From NCBI RefSeq assembly GCF_900111865.1, contig NZ_FOJS01000001.1:62001-126000 (forward strand): a stretch of 64,000 nucleotides of DNA, in the 5' to 3' direction. Made by a program: the position numbers and the translations under genes. The stretch comes from Parageobacillus thermantarcticus. GTDB taxonomy: Bacteria > Bacillota > Bacilli > Bacillales > Anoxybacillaceae. Shown here piece by piece: positions 1 to 11,717 of this stretch (position 1 is its first letter; each line of letters begins with the position of its first letter). The notes under the pieces are model-generated. The model did not search any database. It was not told where the DNA came from and was given only the letters and a program-made list of their open reading frames with translations.

Positions 1-186
1 CCGCTTTTGATCATCGCTTAACACTTCGTACGCTTCTTTAATTTCTTTGAATTTCTCGGCCGCATCAGGCTCTTTATTCACATCTGGATGATACTTTTTC
101 GAAAGCTTCCGATACGCTTTTTTAATCTCTTCTTTTGTCGCGTTTTTGCTAACTCCGAGAATTTCGTAATAATCTCGTTTCGCCAT
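1..186 (-). CDS. dnaJ: DnaJ co-chaperone, N-terminal J domain (partial, cut by window start)
   Basis: Reading from an ATG at 186, 62 codons give the start of Dna[13 protein letters not shown], then the helix II to III region with the HPD signature (YHPDVN), and continue off the window. The J domain stimulates DnaK ATPase activity, and full DnaJ delivers unfolded clients to DnaK in the cytosol. It lies downstream of dnaK in the same orientation as the last visible gene of hrcA-grpE-dnaK-dnaJ. A hairpin between dnaK and dnaJ may reduce its transcription relative to dnaK. The zinc-finger and C-terminal domains are outside the window. Confidence 0.96.
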   Translation of the reverse strand, partial: MAKRDYYEILGVSKNATKEEIKKAYRKLSKKYHPDVNKEPDAAEKFKEIKEAYEVLSDDQKR

Positions 187-281
187 AATGATCATCCACT
201 CCCGATTCACTCACATAAGGGTAATTTTATCACTTGTTTCTTTTTGATTGCAACAAATTTAACTGTCATCTCCTTATTAGC

Positions 282-322
282 AAAAAAGTCAAAGCCAAGA
301 CAGGCCTGACTTTGACTTTTTC
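282..322 (-). terminator. Hairpin between dnaK and dnaJ
   Basis: Twelve-base arms AAAAAGTCAAAG (283-294) and CTTTGACTTTTT (310-321) pair perfectly around a 15-base loop. On the minus strand the stem ends in a run of Ts just after the dnaK stop. It could be a partial terminator or mRNA-stabilising structure within the operon. Confidence 0.65.
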
Positions 323-333
323 CTTAGATTTTA

Positions 334-2181
<1,848 letters not shown>

Positions 2182-2191
2182 CTATTACGCG

Positions 2192-2881
2192 TTATTGGCT
2201 TACTTTGACCATTGCTGGACGAATGACGCGATCTTTCAGCTTATAGCCTTTTTGCAGTTCTTCGACAACCGTGTTCGGCTCATAGTTGCTATCTTCCACT
2301 TGCATCACCGCTTGATGCAAATGCGGGTCGAACGGTTTGCCGACCGCTTCGATCGCTTCCACTCCTTCTTTTTTCAGCGCGTCCAATACGGAACGGTACA
2401 CCATTTCCATTCCTTGCAAAATTGATTTTGCTTGTTCGTCTTCCGCCTTTATTTTTAACGCGCGTTCAAAATTGTCCAAAGCAGGCAAAAGATCGCTAAC
2501 TAAGCTTTGGGCGCGGTACTTTTCGGCTGCTTCCATTTCTTGTCGCGTGCGGCGGCGGAAATTTTCAAAATCGGCGTATAAACGAAGATAGCGGTTTTCC
2601 ATCTCTTTTATTTTTGCTTCCAATTCGGCAATTTTGGCGTTTGCCGCCGCCAATTCTTCGTTTTGCTCTTCTTGCACTTTTTCCTGTTCCTCTATTTCAT
2701 CCTCTTGCACATCATGCCGTTCGTTTTCTTCCCGATTCTTTTCCTGCTCCTCTAACATGTTTTTTTCCTGATGCTCATTTTCTTCATGTTCCTTTATTTC
2801 CTCTTGCTGCTCCACATTTTCAGCTGGCGACACTTGTTCGTATGTAGCTTGTTCTTGCGATGCGTTTTGTTCTCTCTCCAT
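2192..2881 (-). CDS. grpE: Nucleotide exchange factor GrpE
   Basis: GrpE releases ADP from DnaK and acts as a thermosensor in the chaperone cycle. The C-terminal part is typical ([18 protein letters not shown], then a beta domain ending in RPAMVKVSQ). Roughly the first 77 residues are an extremely Glu/Gln-rich tail, longer and more charged than in many relatives. The frame opens at a GTG (2890), but that GTG is part of the GGGAGGTG ribosome binding site. The ATG at 2881 (MEREQN) is correctly spaced, so I use that start (229 residues). It sits 25 bases upstream of dnaK in the HrcA-controlled operon. Confidence 0.97.
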   Translation of the reverse strand: MEREQNASQEQATYEQVSPAENVEQQEEIKEHEENEHQEKNMLEEQEKNREENERHDVQEDEIEEQEKVQEEQNEELAAANAKIAELEAKIKEMENRYLRLYADFENFRRRTRQEMEAAEKYRAQSLVSDLLPALDNFERALKIKAEDEQAKSILQGMEMVYRSVLDALKKEGVEAIEAVGKPFDPHLHQAVMQVEDSNYEPNTVVEELQKGYKLKDRVIRPAMVKVSQ

Positions 2882-2934
2882 CGGTTTCACCTCCCTTTAA
2901 AGCAGGTATGTATGTATAAATAGTCACAAGGAAA

Positions 2935-2957
2935 GGATGGATTGTAGACATCCATCC
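2935..2957 (-). promoter_or_regulatory. Small hairpin between hrcA and grpE
   Basis: GGATGGA (2935-2941) pairs with TCCATCC (2951-2957) around a 9-base loop between the hrcA stop and the grpE start. There is no strong T-run, so it is more likely an mRNA processing or stability element than a full terminator. The assignment is inference. Confidence 0.4.
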
Positions 2958-2977
2958 ATTATCCAATATGACCAATG

Positions 2978-4012
2978 TTAGTTGTTTTGATACCATTTTG
3001 TTAATACCGTCGACAAATCGGAAGCGACTCGATTTAAAATGGTAATGACGCGGGAATATTCCATCCGCGTCGGACCAAGGATGGCAATCGTCCCGAGCTG
3101 CTCTTTGCCGATCGAATACGTAGCGGTAATAAGGCTGCAGTTTTCCATCCCGCTTAGCTGGTTTTCCCGGCCGATCGTTACTTGAATTCCTTTTCGATTA
3201 TGTTTGCGCAACAACCGGTAAAAATCTTTTTCTTGCTCAATCATTTTCATAAGTGGACGGACTTTTTGAATATCGCTAAATTCAGGCTGGTTTAACATAT
3301 TCGTTTTCCCGGCAAAAAACATTTTTTCCTCTTGCGGGATGTCCAGCGTATCGGCAATCGTTTTTAGCATGCTATCATAGTTATGAATATGCATGCGCAA
3401 AACATCCGCCACTTCTTTATAAATTTTATCTTTTAAGTCTATAAGTGGAACGCCGATTAACCGTTCGTTTAAAATGTTGACCATTTTTTCAAGGTCGGAA
3501 GGATCTACGGAAGCAGGAATAGTAATTACATGGTTTTCGACATGGCCTGTATCAGTAACAATAATCGCCACAGCCGTTTGTTTATTCAACGGAATGATTT
3601 GAATTCGTTTCAGCTTATTGTCTTTCACAGCCGGACCAAGGGCGATTGACGTATAATTCGTTAAATCAGATAAAATTTGCGCCGATTTTTGCACGACTTT
3701 CTCCAGTTCATAAATTCGTTCGGCAAAAATCGATTTGATTTTTTGAATATCTTCCTGCGTCAAACGCTGCGGGGACAATAAATGGTCGACATAATAGCGA
3801 TAGCCCTTTTCCGAAGGCACTCTGCCCGATGAAACATGCGTTTTTTCAATATATCCAAGTTCTTCTAAATCAGCCATTTCATTACGGATCGTCGCCGAAC
3901 TCAAAGAAATCTCATGCTTTTTTGACAACGTCCGCGAACCGACAGGCTGTCCTGAACGAATGAAATCATCAATAATAACTTGCAAAATAAGCAGTTGGCG
4001 ATCCGTTAACAC
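2978..4012 (-). CDS. hrcA: Heat-inducible transcription repressor HrcA
   Basis: HrcA is the dimeric repressor of class I heat-shock genes and binds CIRCE. The 344-residue product starts [17 protein letters not shown] with a winged-helix DNA-binding domain ([30 protein letters not shown]), followed by the GAF-like domain and the C-terminal [11 protein letters not shown] segment. An open frame extends to 4033, but those codons lie inside the CIRCE operator. The GTG at 4012 has an AGAGGTG ribosome binding site six bases upstream and matches the usual start of the family. First gene of the operon and autoregulated through the overlapping operator. Confidence 0.98.
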   Translation of the reverse strand: MLTDRQLLILQVIIDDFIRSGQPVGSRTLSKKHEISLSSATIRNEMADLEELGYIEKTHVSSGRVPSEKGYRYYVDHLLSPQRLTQEDIQKIKSIFAERIYELEKVVQKSAQILSDLTNYTSIALGPAVKDNKLKRIQIIPLNKQTAVAIIVTDTGHVENHVITIPASVDPSDLEKMVNILNERLIGVPLIDLKDKIYKEVADVLRMHIHNYDSMLKTIADTLDIPQEEKMFFAGKTNMLNQPEFSDIQKVRPLMKMIEQEKDFYRLLRKHNRKGIQVTIGRENQLSGMENCSLITATYSIGKEQLGTIAILGPTRMEYSRVITILNRVASDLSTVLTKWYQNN

Positions 4013-4026
4013 GTTTATCACCTCTG

Positions 4027-4053
4027 TTAGCACTCAAACACCCCGAGTGCTAA
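4027..4053 (-). promoter_or_regulatory. CIRCE operator (HrcA binding site)
   Basis: The sequence is TTAGCACTC, nine bases, GAGTGCTAA, an exact match to the CIRCE consensus for HrcA. It lies between the hrcA -10 element and the GTG start, so bound HrcA would block transcription of the whole chaperone operon and it would also lie in the 5' mRNA leader. Confidence 0.98.
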
Positions 4054-4063
4054 ATCTATTATT

Positions 4064-4092
4064 AAAGTATCAAATCCGTGTGCCAATGTCAA
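4064..4092 (-). promoter_or_regulatory. Sigma-A-type promoter of the hrcA-grpE-dnaK operon
   Basis: On the minus strand TTGACA (4087-4092), 17 bases, then TACTTT (4064-4069), immediately upstream of CIRCE. The -35 is perfect and the spacing ideal. Confidence 0.85.
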
Positions 4093-4095
4093 TGT

Positions 4096-5238
4096 TTAGA
4101 TTCCGCCGATAAACGCTTGAAACACCTCATTGCCGAGCAGTTTCCCCCGGTGGGTTAAGCGAATATGCGTTTGTGTTTCTTCAAGCAGCCCTTTTTGTTT
4201 TTCCATAGCAACCGCCCGGCCAAACACATCGTGAATGCTCAGCCCAAACTTTTCGAGAAAGCGCCGCTTCGATACCCCTTCCGTTTTCCTTAACCCTAAA
4301 AACATTTCTTCTTCCATTTGTTCCGCCATCGTTACATGATGGGCTTCCAAATACGGAAAACCTGTTTCTTGAACTTTTTCGATATATTTTTTAATCGGAC
4401 GAACGTTCGCCCGGCGGACGCCATTTAGATAACTATGCGCCCCCGCGCCAATTCCGTAGTACTCCTCGTTATTCCAATACGTTAAATTATGGCGGCTTTG
4501 AAAACCGGGACGGGCATAATTGCTTATTTCATATTGATGGTACCCATGCATTTCCATTTGCCGCATCGCTTCTTCATACATTTGCGCTTCTTCTTCCTCG
4601 CTTGGCAACAGCAATTTTCCTTTTCTCATTAAGTTGTAAAAAACCGTTTTTGGTTCAATAATGAGCGAATAAGCGGAAATATGTTGAATGTCAAGAGAAA
4701 AGGCGATCTCTAAATCGGCTTGGAACTGCGCTAACGTCTGTTGCGGCAATCCGTACATTAAATCAATGCTAATATTTTCAAAGCCGACCTCTTTTGCCAA
4801 CGCAATCGTTTGAATGACGTCTTCATAACGATGAGTCCGCCCGATCGCTTTCAATAATGAATCGTCAAACGTCTGCACGCCGAAACTTAAGCGATTGACC
4901 CCCGCTTCTTTTAATAACTGCAGTTTTTCTTTGGAAAGTTCGTTCGGGTTTGCTTCAAACGTAAACTCGACTTCATGGACAGAAAAGCGAAAATGTTTAT
5001 AAATGCTTTGCAGGAAAAAATCAAGCTGCTTCATTTCTAAAACGGTCGGCGTGCCTCCGCCAACAAACAGCGTATCAAGCCGATCGGCCGGAAACGCTTC
5101 GATCGTCCGTTTCATTTCGCTTTCCATCGCTTGCAAATATTCGTCGACCGGCTGCCCATGAAAAAACACTTTATTAAAATCGCAGTAATAACATATTTGC
5201 GCACAAAACGGAATATGGAAATACGCTGATTTTGCCAC
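4096..5238 (-). CDS. hemW: Radical SAM heme chaperone HemW (formerly HemN-like)
   Basis: HemW is a radical SAM protein related to coproporphyrinogen III dehydrogenase but thought to act as a heme chaperone. The [4Fe-4S] ligands CxxxCxxC appear as FCAQICYYCDF near residues 11-21, followed by the GGGTPT SAM-binding motif and the HemN C-terminal domain. The open frame extends to 5313, but this overlaps lepA and the lepA terminator. The GTG at 5238 (MAKSAYFHIPF) has an AAAGGA site 8 bases upstream and fits the family start, giving 380 residues. Lies between lepA and the hrcA operon, same strand. Confidence 0.93.
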   Translation of the reverse strand: MAKSAYFHIPFCAQICYYCDFNKVFFHGQPVDEYLQAMESEMKRTIEAFPADRLDTLFVGGGTPTVLEMKQLDFFLQSIYKHFRFSVHEVEFTFEANPNELSKEKLQLLKEAGVNRLSFGVQTFDDSLLKAIGRTHRYEDVIQTIALAKEVGFENISIDLMYGLPQQTLAQFQADLEIAFSLDIQHISAYSLIIEPKTVFYNLMRKGKLLLPSEEEEAQMYEEAMRQMEMHGYHQYEISNYARPGFQSRHNLTYWNNEEYYGIGAGAHSYLNGVRRANVRPIKKYIEKVQETGFPYLEAHHVTMAEQMEEEMFLGLRKTEGVSKRRFLEKFGLSIHDVFGRAVAMEKQKGLLEETQTHIRLTHRGKLLGNEVFQAFIGGI

Positions 5239-5254
5239 GGCATACATCCTTTCT

Positions 5255-5289
5255 GAAAAATAAACAAGGCTGTGAAAAGACAGCCTTGT
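5255..5289 (-). terminator. Rho-independent terminator after lepA
   Basis: ACAAGGCTGT (5264-5273) and ACAGCCTTGT (5280-5289) form a perfect 10-bp stem with a 6-base loop, followed on the minus strand by TTTATTTTTC. It lies just beyond the lepA stop and before the hemW start. Confidence 0.85.
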
Positions 5290-5296
5290 ACGATTA

Positions 5297-7129
5297 TTAC
5301 TTTTTATTATCATCGATTTTCAAGATCGCCATAAACGCTTCTTGCGGCACTTCCACCGAACCGATTTGCTTCATTCGTTTTTTTCCTTCTTTTTGTTTTT
5401 CCAACAATTTGCGTTTTCGCGACACGTCCCCGCCATAGCATTTCGCTAAGACGTTTTTCCGCAACGCTTTAATCGTCGAACGGGCGATAATTTTGTTGCC
5501 GATCGCTGCTTGTACCGGCACTTCAAACTGTTGCCGCGGAATTAAATCTTTCAATTTTTCTACAATCACTTTGCCGCGTTCATAAGCGGAATCGCGATGA
5601 ACAATGAAAGAAAGGGCATCAATTTTTTCACCGTTCAGCAAAATATCCATTTTCACGAGATTCGACGGCTTATAGCCGATCAGTTCATAGTCAAACGACG
5701 CGTACCCTTTTGTGCTTGATTTTAACGTGTCAAAGAAATCATATACAATTTCCGACAACGGAATTTCGTAAATCAACGTTACCCGTTTTTCGTCTAAATA
5801 TTGCATATCGACGAAGTTGCCGCGTTTCCCTTGGCACAGTTCCATCACCGGCCCGACATAATCGTTTGGCACCATAATCGTCGCTTTTACATACGGCTCC
5901 TCAACATGGTCAATTTTTTGCGGTTCCGGCATGTTGGATGGATTGTCGACTTGAACTTCCGTGCCATCCGTTAAATATACTTTGTATACAACGCTTGGCG
6001 CTGTTGTGATTAAATCAATGTTAAATTCGCGTTCAATGCGCTCTTGAATGATTTCCATATGCAATAGCCCTAAAAAGCCGCACCGGAAACCGAACCCAAG
6101 CGCTTGCGACGTTTCCGGCTCAAAGTGCAAGGCGGCGTCGTTCAATTGCAATTTTTCCAACGCCTCGCGCAAATCGTTATAACGCGCCGTATCAATCGGA
6201 TACATGCCGCAAAATACCATCGGATTTAGCTTGCGGTATCCCGGCAGCGGCTCTGTTGCCGGATTTTCTGCATCGGTAATCGTATCACCGACGCGCGTGT
6301 CGCTCACGTTTTTAATGGACGCCGTTAAATAGCCGACATCGCCGACCGTCAATTCGTCAACTTGCTTCGGCTTCGGTGTAAACACGCCGACTTCTACTAC
6401 TTCAAACTCTTTGCCTGTCGACATCATTTTAATTTTTTGACCCGGCTTTACCGTTCCATCGACTACACGAATATAAGCGACTACACCGCGGTACGAATCG
6501 TACAGCGAGTCAAAAATCAGCGCTTTTAGCGGCGCGTCCGGATCACCGGACGGCGCCGGAATTTTCTCAACAATTTTTTCTAAAATTTCTTCGATGCCGA
6601 TGCCGACTTTCGCAGAAGCGAGCACCGCTTCCGACGCGTCAAGCCCGATGACCTCTTCGATTTCTTGGCGAACGCGCTCCGGATCGGCGCTTGGCAAGTC
6701 AATTTTATTAATGACTGGCAAAATTTCCAAATCATTATCGAGCGCTAAATAAACGTTTGCTAGCGTCTGCGCTTCGATTCCTTGCGCTGCGTCGACAACG
6801 AGAATCGCTCCTTCGCAAGCAGCAAGGCTGCGCGACACCTCATACGTAAAATCGACGTGCCCAGGTGTATCGATTAAATGGAAAATATATTCTTCGCCAT
6901 TTTTCGCTGTATACTTTAACTGAACGGCGTTTAACTTAATCGTAATTCCGCGCTCCCGTTCCAATTCCATCGAATCTAGCATTTGTTCTCTCATTTCCCG
7001 CTCGGAAAGCGCTCCCGTTTTTTCTAAAATGCGGTCTGCTAGCGTCGATTTTCCATGATCGATATGTGCGATAATGGAAAAGTTGCGAATCCGATCGCGT
7101 CGTTTTAATCTCTCTTCCCGATTCATCAT
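5297..7129 (-). CDS. lepA: Elongation factor 4 (LepA), ribosome-associated GTPase
   Basis: LepA is a translational GTPase that acts on ribosomes, in back-translocation and in initiation or 30S biogenesis depending on the study. The 610 residues match the family. Visible are the P-loop AHIDHGKST (21-29), the switch II motif DTPGH (87-91), NKID (141-144), EF-G-like domains, and the LepA-specific C-terminal domain with the basic tail ([18 protein letters not shown]). An AGGAG site precedes ATGATG. A promoter at 7169-7197 makes it independent of spoIIP-yqxA upstream. Confidence 0.99.
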   Translation of the reverse strand: MMNREERLKRRDRIRNFSIIAHIDHGKSTLADRILEKTGALSEREMREQMLDSMELERERGITIKLNAVQLKYTAKNGEEYIFHLIDTPGHVDFTYEVSRSLAACEGAILVVDAAQGIEAQTLANVYLALDNDLEILPVINKIDLPSADPERVRQEIEEVIGLDASEAVLASAKVGIGIEEILEKIVEKIPAPSGDPDAPLKALIFDSLYDSYRGVVAYIRVVDGTVKPGQKIKMMSTGKEFEVVEVGVFTPKPKQVDELTVGDVGYLTASIKNVSDTRVGDTITDAENPATEPLPGYRKLNPMVFCGMYPIDTARYNDLREALEKLQLNDAALHFEPETSQALGFGFRCGFLGLLHMEIIQERIEREFNIDLITTAPSVVYKVYLTDGTEVQVDNPSNMPEPQKIDHVEEPYVKATIMVPNDYVGPVMELCQGKRGNFVDMQYLDEKRVTLIYEIPLSEIVYDFFDTLKSSTKGYASFDYELIGYKPSNLVKMDILLNGEKIDALSFIVHRDSAYERGKVIVEKLKDLIPRQQFEVPVQAAIGNKIIARSTIKALRKNVLAKCYGGDVSRKRKLLEKQKEGKKRMKQIGSVEVPQEAFMAILKIDDNKK

Positions 7130-7168
7130 TTTCTCACTCCTACTATTCCCGTAACTACACTAGCTTTG

Positions 7169-7197
7169 ATTATAGCAACACAACAAGCAAGATTCAA
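7169..7197 (-). promoter_or_regulatory. Sigma-A-type promoter of lepA
   Basis: Minus strand TTGAAT (7192-7197), 17 bases, TATAAT (7169-7174), about 40 bases upstream of the lepA start. Confidence 0.8.
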
Positions 7198-7290
7198 TGA
7201 CATAGTTTTTTTATAAAAAGCGAAGCTGTTCAACGTTTTTTATAAGTCCACCTACTCCTTCGTTCATCCGCGCTGTCCATCGCAACCGCA

Positions 7291-7337
7291 AAAAAATAAA
7301 AACATCGGCGAATGTTATCCGCGGTTCGCCAATGTTT
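7291..7337 (-). terminator. Terminator of the gpr-spoIIP-yqxA unit
   Basis: AAACAT.GGCGAA (7300-7312) pairs with TTCGCC.ATGTTT (7325-7337) with one mismatch. The minus strand continues into TTTTTATTTTTTT. It immediately follows the yqxA stop. Confidence 0.88.
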
Positions 7338-7344
7338 GTGCATT

Positions 7345-7686
7345 TCATTTTCCTAGCCATTTTTCTAAAAGGAAAATCATTTTCTCCATCAATGATTTGA
7401 CCGCTTCGGCAAACTGTTTGCCGAGTTCGGAAAACAGATTGAACGTTCTCATCGTTTCGATTTTTTCACGCTTTTCTTGTACATCTTCTACCATTACTTT
7501 ATTTCCGAAAACGGACGCTTCCACTTCGCCGTTTTGATCTTTTGAAATATGAAAGACAGACGGAAACGCTGGATCATCAAATCCTTTCATCTTTCGCAAG
7601 CCTTCATTTGCCTGCTGCATGCCGAGCAACACTCCGAAAAAAAGAATCATTACTGCTAAAAAAAATTGAATAGTAAATTTCAGCAA
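7345..7686 (-). CDS. yqxA: YqxA family protein (DUF3679)
   Basis: A 113-residue protein with one N-terminal membrane segment or uncleaved signal (about residues 4-23, FTIQFFLAVMILFFGVLLG) and a helical, charged remainder. It resembles YqxA, which follows spoIIP in Bacillus, and the biochemical function is not known to me. It starts 15 bases after spoIIP and ends at a strong terminator, so it is co-transcribed with spoIIP and probably expressed in sporulation (inference from the neighbourhood). Confidence 0.88.
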   Translation of the reverse strand: MLKFTIQFFLAVMILFFGVLLGMQQANEGLRKMKGFDDPAFPSVFHISKDQNGEVEASVFGNKVMVEDVQEKREKIETMRTFNLFSELGKQFAEAVKSLMEKMIFLLEKWLGK

Positions 7687-7701
7687 AAATCATCCGCTCC
7701 T

Positions 7702-8901
7702 TTACCGTTTTTCCGCCGGCGCGGGTGCTTGTACTTTTTGCGCCTGCCAATAATATTCGCTGAACACATCAGCAACAGCGGATACAGAGCGAAACAGCTC
7801 TTCAAACGTATTATCAACTCCCCCAAATTCAATTAATAACGCATTTTCCGATAAATCTTGGTTAAACTTTCCGTTCGTTGCCGCCCCTTTTTTCTCTATC
7901 ACTCCTCGACTAAGCCCCGGATATTTTTTTTGCAATAAATGGTGCAATTGCGTGGCAAGCTGCAAATTTTTCTCGTATTTCGCGTTTTCCCCGCCGATGA
8001 TAAACGCCACGCGGGCATAATCCACGCCATGAATCGTAATCGTCGTATATTTTCGTCTTCTTGAATCACGGTGAATATCGATGAAATATTGCAAATCGCG
8101 ATTACGGCTCATCGCTTCGACCACCGTTTTTCTTGACATATCGTACGCTTGGTAATATTTCATACCTTTTTTCTTCAGTTCCCCTTCAATGTCAATCGTA
8201 CTTACTTCCGCGCCAATTCCCCGTTTTTCCATTTCCTCCGCTAGCTTTTCGCCGACTTTCGTAACGTTTACCGTACGATGAAACGCCAAATCAGGATCTT
8301 TAACTCCTTTTAAAGCTGGTAAGTACGATTCACGTGTATGCGTATGGTAAATATATACGACGTTTCTTCCCCTCGTCGTTTGCGTCGGCGGGGGAACTTG
8401 CTTTTCTTCGTGTTTTTTATCCGCTTCTTCCAAACTCTCTAAAGAAGCTTGCCGTTCTGCAAGCATTACCTCAAGCGGCGGAGCAGATTCGTACGGCATG
8501 TTTGTATAATCCGTTCCTTCCCCGGCAACGATGATTTTACTATCATATAGCGCAAATCCCGGAAGTTCACCGCCAAGCAGGCTGCGCGGGTCGTCCGGGT
8601 TAATGCTTGTCACCATGCGAAACAGCAATGCCGAATAATTCGGCTTTTGCCGCTCTTTGGGCAACAGTTGCGCAAAATAATGATTTTCAAAACTAAATAA
8701 ATGAATAAACGTTTCTTGTGAAAATTGGTTCGTCATATTGCTGACGGAAGAAGATGAAATGCGGTATTCCGGTTTTAACGAAGCAATGGCTCCCACTAGC
8801 ATAAACATCATCATGCAACCTAATACCGCTAAAATCATCACTTTTTTTAGGCTTGCATCTTGCACAGCAACCATCATTCGCGAAGAACGCCGCTTTTTCA
8901 T
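7702..8901 (-). CDS. spoIIP: Stage II sporulation protein SpoIIP (peptidoglycan amidase/endopeptidase)
   Basis: SpoIIP is a membrane-anchored cell-wall hydrolase that works with SpoIID and SpoIIM to thin septal peptidoglycan and drive engulfment. The 399 residues show an N-terminal membrane segment (about 20-41), a linker, and the catalytic domain with HTHTRESY (187-194) and the second metal-binding region IDIHRD (275-280), then LIEFGGVDNT near the end. A GGGTGG site precedes the ATG. It lies just downstream of gpr, as in Bacillus, where expression is sporulation-specific from sigma-E and read-through from gpr. Confidence 0.97.
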   Translation of the reverse strand: MKKRRSSRMMVAVQDASLKKVMILAVLGCMMMFMLVGAIASLKPEYRISSSSVSNMTNQFSQETFIHLFSFENHYFAQLLPKERQKPNYSALLFRMVTSINPDDPRSLLGGELPGFALYDSKIIVAGEGTDYTNMPYESAPPLEVMLAERQASLESLEEADKKHEEKQVPPPTQTTRGRNVVYIYHTHTRESYLPALKGVKDPDLAFHRTVNVTKVGEKLAEEMEKRGIGAEVSTIDIEGELKKKGMKYYQAYDMSRKTVVEAMSRNRDLQYFIDIHRDSRRRKYTTITIHGVDYARVAFIIGGENAKYEKNLQLATQLHHLLQKKYPGLSRGVIEKKGAATNGKFNQDLSENALLIEFGGVDNTFEELFRSVSAVADVFSEYYWQAQKVQAPAPAEKR

Positions 8902-8971
8902 GTTCCCACCCTTTCCCGGCTTGTCTACTAATTAACGTATGGTCAAGCGGGAAAAGATAGAACTTTTTTCA

Positions 8972-10090
8972 CTAATGAGTGTAAGAACCGATATTACGTT
9001 GATCCACCTGCTCGTGCAACGCGGCATTCAGCCCGCTCGCTAATAAATTCGCCATATTTTCCATAAACATATCGACTTCTTTCGGAGTGACCATTAAATT
9101 ATGACCGAGCGGGGCGAGCACTTCGTAAATGAGCTGTCGTTTTTCCTCCTCTGCTAATGTACCGATCATGCCAAGAAATGTCGAACGTTGTCTTGCTGAT
9201 GGCATATCTTCTTCCGCGAATTTCTTTTTCTTTCCGAACGTCCATCCCGCTGGAGCAAGCGCGCGCGACGGCCGCTTATTTTCGCGCATTTCCCTTCCAA
9301 AATGTTTTAATATAAAATCAATCGTATCGCTTGCAATCGATACGGCATCAACAACAGTCGGAACACCGATCGAAATAACTGGGATGCCTAGCGTTTCCTT
9401 GCTCAGTTCTTTTCGCTTATTCCCCACCCCTGAACCGGGATGGATTCCCGTATCGGAAATTTGAATCGTTGCATTGACTCGTTCAATCGATCGCGCTGCC
9501 AACGCATCAATAGCGACGACAAAATCTGGTTTTATTTTTTCTACGATTCCGTGAATGATATCGCTTGTTTCAATTCCCGTCGTCCCCATCACACCTGGGG
9601 CAATCGCGCTGACTGGACGAAATCCTTCTTCTACGCTTTCCGGTTGAAGATGAAATAAATGTCTTGTAATAAGCAAATTTTCCACTGTCAGCGGTCCCAG
9701 CGCATCCGGCGTCACATTCGCATTGCCTAACCCGACAACAAGACAGCTTGATTCTTTTCCGATGTTGGAGCGGCGCAAAAAGTCGCTAAACTCTTTCGCA
9801 AATATCTCTTGCACTTTTCCTTGCAACTCCGTATTATGTTCACGAATTCCTTGTGCTTCAATGGTTAAATAATTTCCTGGCTTTTTGCCGATCGATTTTG
9901 CTCCTTCTTCCGTTACTTTTACATATGACAACTGAATTCCGTCGATTTCGCGATCGTGAATAATGACCCCTTCAATGCGGGAAGCGCTTTCCTTTTTTTG
10001 CTGAAGACGCTCCTCTACCGCTATTTCGTGCGCTTCGATCGCCAAGTCGGTTCGGATGGAATACGCGCTTAAATCGATGGAGCGGTTCAT
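8972..10090 (-). CDS. gpr: Spore germination protease GPR
   Basis: GPR degrades small acid-soluble spore proteins at germination and is made as an inactive zymogen in the forespore. The 372 residues match the family. The N-terminal IRTDLAIEA (about 12-20) resembles the SASP cleavage site and is where self-processing is expected (inference). Also visible are [15 protein letters not shown] and the GSGVGNKR and GVPTVVDAV segments. A GAGGGAGGAAC site precedes the ATG. It is divergent from rpsT. A weak forespore-type promoter (GAATA, 18-19 bases, CAATAAA) can be drawn upstream, but I would not rely on it. Confidence 0.97.
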   Translation of the reverse strand: MNRSIDLSAYSIRTDLAIEAHEIAVEERLQQKKESASRIEGVIIHDREIDGIQLSYVKVTEEGAKSIGKKPGNYLTIEAQGIREHNTELQGKVQEIFAKEFSDFLRRSNIGKESSCLVVGLGNANVTPDALGPLTVENLLITRHLFHLQPESVEEGFRPVSAIAPGVMGTTGIETSDIIHGIVEKIKPDFVVAIDALAARSIERVNATIQISDTGIHPGSGVGNKRKELSKETLGIPVISIGVPTVVDAVSIASDTIDFILKHFGREMRENKRPSRALAPAGWTFGKKKKFAEEDMPSARQRSTFLGMIGTLAEEEKRQLIYEVLAPLGHNLMVTPKEVDMFMENMANLLASGLNAALHEQVDQRNIGSYTH

Positions 10091-10202
10091 ATCGTTCCTC
10101 CCTCAGACGAATCATTTTTCTTTTATTGTCACCGTTTTTTCTTAATTTATTCGCTTGGTGATAACATTTCACCATCAGTAAAGTATTTTTGCTTGAACAC
10201 TA

Positions 10203-10231
10203 TTGCATAATTGAACCTCGTTTGATAGAAT
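10203..10231 (+). promoter_or_regulatory. Promoter of rpsT
   Basis: TTGCAT (10203-10208), 17 bases, TAGAAT (10226-10231), about 75 bases upstream of rpsT. Confidence 0.7.
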
Positions 10232-10308
10232 AACACTTGTTCTTGCATGTTCCTAACAGTGGAAATAATCAAGAAGGACAAAGATGACAGAGTGACGGAG
10301 GTGAAACT

Positions 10309-10578
10309 ATGGCAAACATTAAATCTGCGATTAAACGCGCAAAAACAAGCGAAAAACGCCGCGCTCACAACGCTGCGATGAAATCGGCAATGCGCACGGC
10401 GATCAAAAAATTCGAAGCGTTTGTTGAATTAAAAGATGTTGAAAAGGCTCAAGAAGCGTTCATCATCGCTACGAAAAAATTAGACAAAGCGGTGACGAAA
10501 GGTCTTATTCATAAAAATACGGCGAGTCGCAAAAAATCCCGCTTAGCGAAAAAATTAAACAGCATTATCGCATCATAA
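10309..10578 (+). CDS. rpsT: 30S ribosomal protein S20
   Basis: S20 is a small basic primary binder of 16S rRNA. The 89-residue, Lys/Arg/Ala-rich sequence [21 protein letters not shown] is typical. A strong GGAGGTGAAACT site precedes the ATG, with a sigma-A promoter upstream and a terminator directly after the stop, so it is a monocistronic unit against the prevailing strand between gpr and holA, as in Bacillus. Confidence 0.99.
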   Translation: MANIKSAIKRAKTSEKRRAHNAAMKSAMRTAIKKFEAFVELKDVEKAQEAFIIATKKLDKAVTKGLIHKNTASRKKSRLAKKLNSIIAS

Positions 10579-10606
10579 AAAACGACCTGGCAACAGGTCG
10601 TTTTCT
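10579..10606. terminator. Bidirectional terminator between rpsT and holA
   Basis: AAAACGACCTG (10579-10589), loop GCAA, CAGGTCGTTTT (10594-10604), with T-runs on both strands. It serves rpsT on plus and holA on minus. Confidence 0.93.
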
Positions 10607-10626
10607 TTTCTTGATAAAAAACTGTT

Positions 10627-11649
10627 TCAGTTCGTTTTCTCGCTCCATTTCATCAGCAACAGCTCCATAATAAGCTGTCGATCCATCGCCCCGCTCTTCA
10701 TTTCATAGTCCGCCTCGGCAATTTGCCGGATGGCCGCCGTAAGCTCTTCTTCAGAAAACAGCGCCGCTTGCCCCATCGCAAGTTTGATGCGAAACGGGTG
10801 CACTTTTAAGATAGAAGCGATTTGCTGTTGCCCGTATCCTTTCTCTGACAGCCATTTCACTTGGTATAAAAGGCGAAATTGGCTTGCCAGCAACGCTAAA
10901 ATTTTCAGCGGCTCTTCATTATTTTCCAGCAAATCATAAAATACTTGCAGCGCCTCATCGATCTGCCGTTTCGTCACTTTCTCCACTAACACAAACACAT
11001 TTTGCTCCAACGTGCGCGATACAAGCTTTTCGACAGTTTCTTGCCGGATCGTTCCGCCCGGCCCAACGAACAAAGCGAGTTTGTCCAGTTCATTAGCAAG
11101 TGTCATTAAATTCGTGCCCGCCAGCTGCAGCAAAGCATCGACTGCATTTTCTTCCATCATCGCGCCGCTTTGCCGCGTTCTTTCCATCATCCATTCGCGC
11201 AATTCTTTTTCAGCGAGCGGTGCCGCGACAAAAACTTCCGCATGTTCCTTCATTAACTTCGTTATTTTTTTTCGTTCATCGAGTTTTTCATACGCTCCGA
11301 CGAAAACGACAATCGAAAACGGGGAAGGCGATGTTATGTACGATTCCAACTTTTTCAAGTCATGCGTGATTTCTTTTTCTTTCTCCGCTGTAAAAAAGTA
11401 AGGATTTTTTACGACGATCACTCGTTTTTCCCCTAAAAACGGAAACGTTTCTGCGTCCTCAAGCGCCATTTGCACCGGAGTCTCTTCGCAATCGTATACC
11501 GATACGTTAAATTCCCGCTCTTCTTCAGGCAACACCGTGCGAATAAGAAGTTCATACGTTTCCGTTAATAAAAACGATTCCGTTCCATATAATAAATAAA
11601 GGGGAGAAAGACGATGATTTTTTATTTTTCCCCACAAGTCAACTACCAT
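10627..11649 (-). CDS. holA: DNA polymerase III delta subunit (clamp loader)
   Basis: The delta subunit opens the beta sliding clamp within the clamp-loader complex. The product (340 residues from ATG 11649, MVVDLWGKI) resembles Bacillus YqeN throughout, with a degenerate AAA+ N-terminal region (PLYLLYGTE), the VIVVKNPYF and YEKLDERKK segments, and the C-terminal collar domain (HPFRIKLAMGQA, DYEMKSGAMDRQ). A further ATG at 11664 is in frame, but the GGAG inside the first codons is well placed for 11649. Upstream lie two hairpins of unknown role (11718-11797). Confidence 0.96.
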   Translation of the reverse strand: MVVDLWGKIKNHRLSPLYLLYGTESFLLTETYELLIRTVLPEEEREFNVSVYDCEETPVQMALEDAETFPFLGEKRVIVVKNPYFFTAEKEKEITHDLKKLESYITSPSPFSIVVFVGAYEKLDERKKITKLMKEHAEVFVAAPLAEKELREWMMERTRQSGAMMEENAVDALLQLAGTNLMTLANELDKLALFVGPGGTIRQETVEKLVSRTLEQNVFVLVEKVTKRQIDEALQVFYDLLENNEEPLKILALLASQFRLLYQVKWLSEKGYGQQQIASILKVHPFRIKLAMGQAALFSEEELTAAIRQIAEADYEMKSGAMDRQLIMELLLMKWSEKTN

Positions 11650-11717
11650 ATTTCTCTTCTCCATTTCTTCTACAATCTTTCTACGTTGAAAAGATACAAC
11701 GTTTTTCTCATTTTTAC

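Noticed and set aside
10091-10160. Sigma-G-type promoter for gpr (GAATA, about 18-19 bases, CAATAAA)
   Set aside because: Only a partial match in an AT-rich region, so not listed as a feature although forespore control of gpr is expected.
10147-10368. 73-codon minus-strand frame overlapping the rpsT start
   Set aside because: Opposite the rpsT promoter and coding start. The composition follows from the antisense of rpsT.
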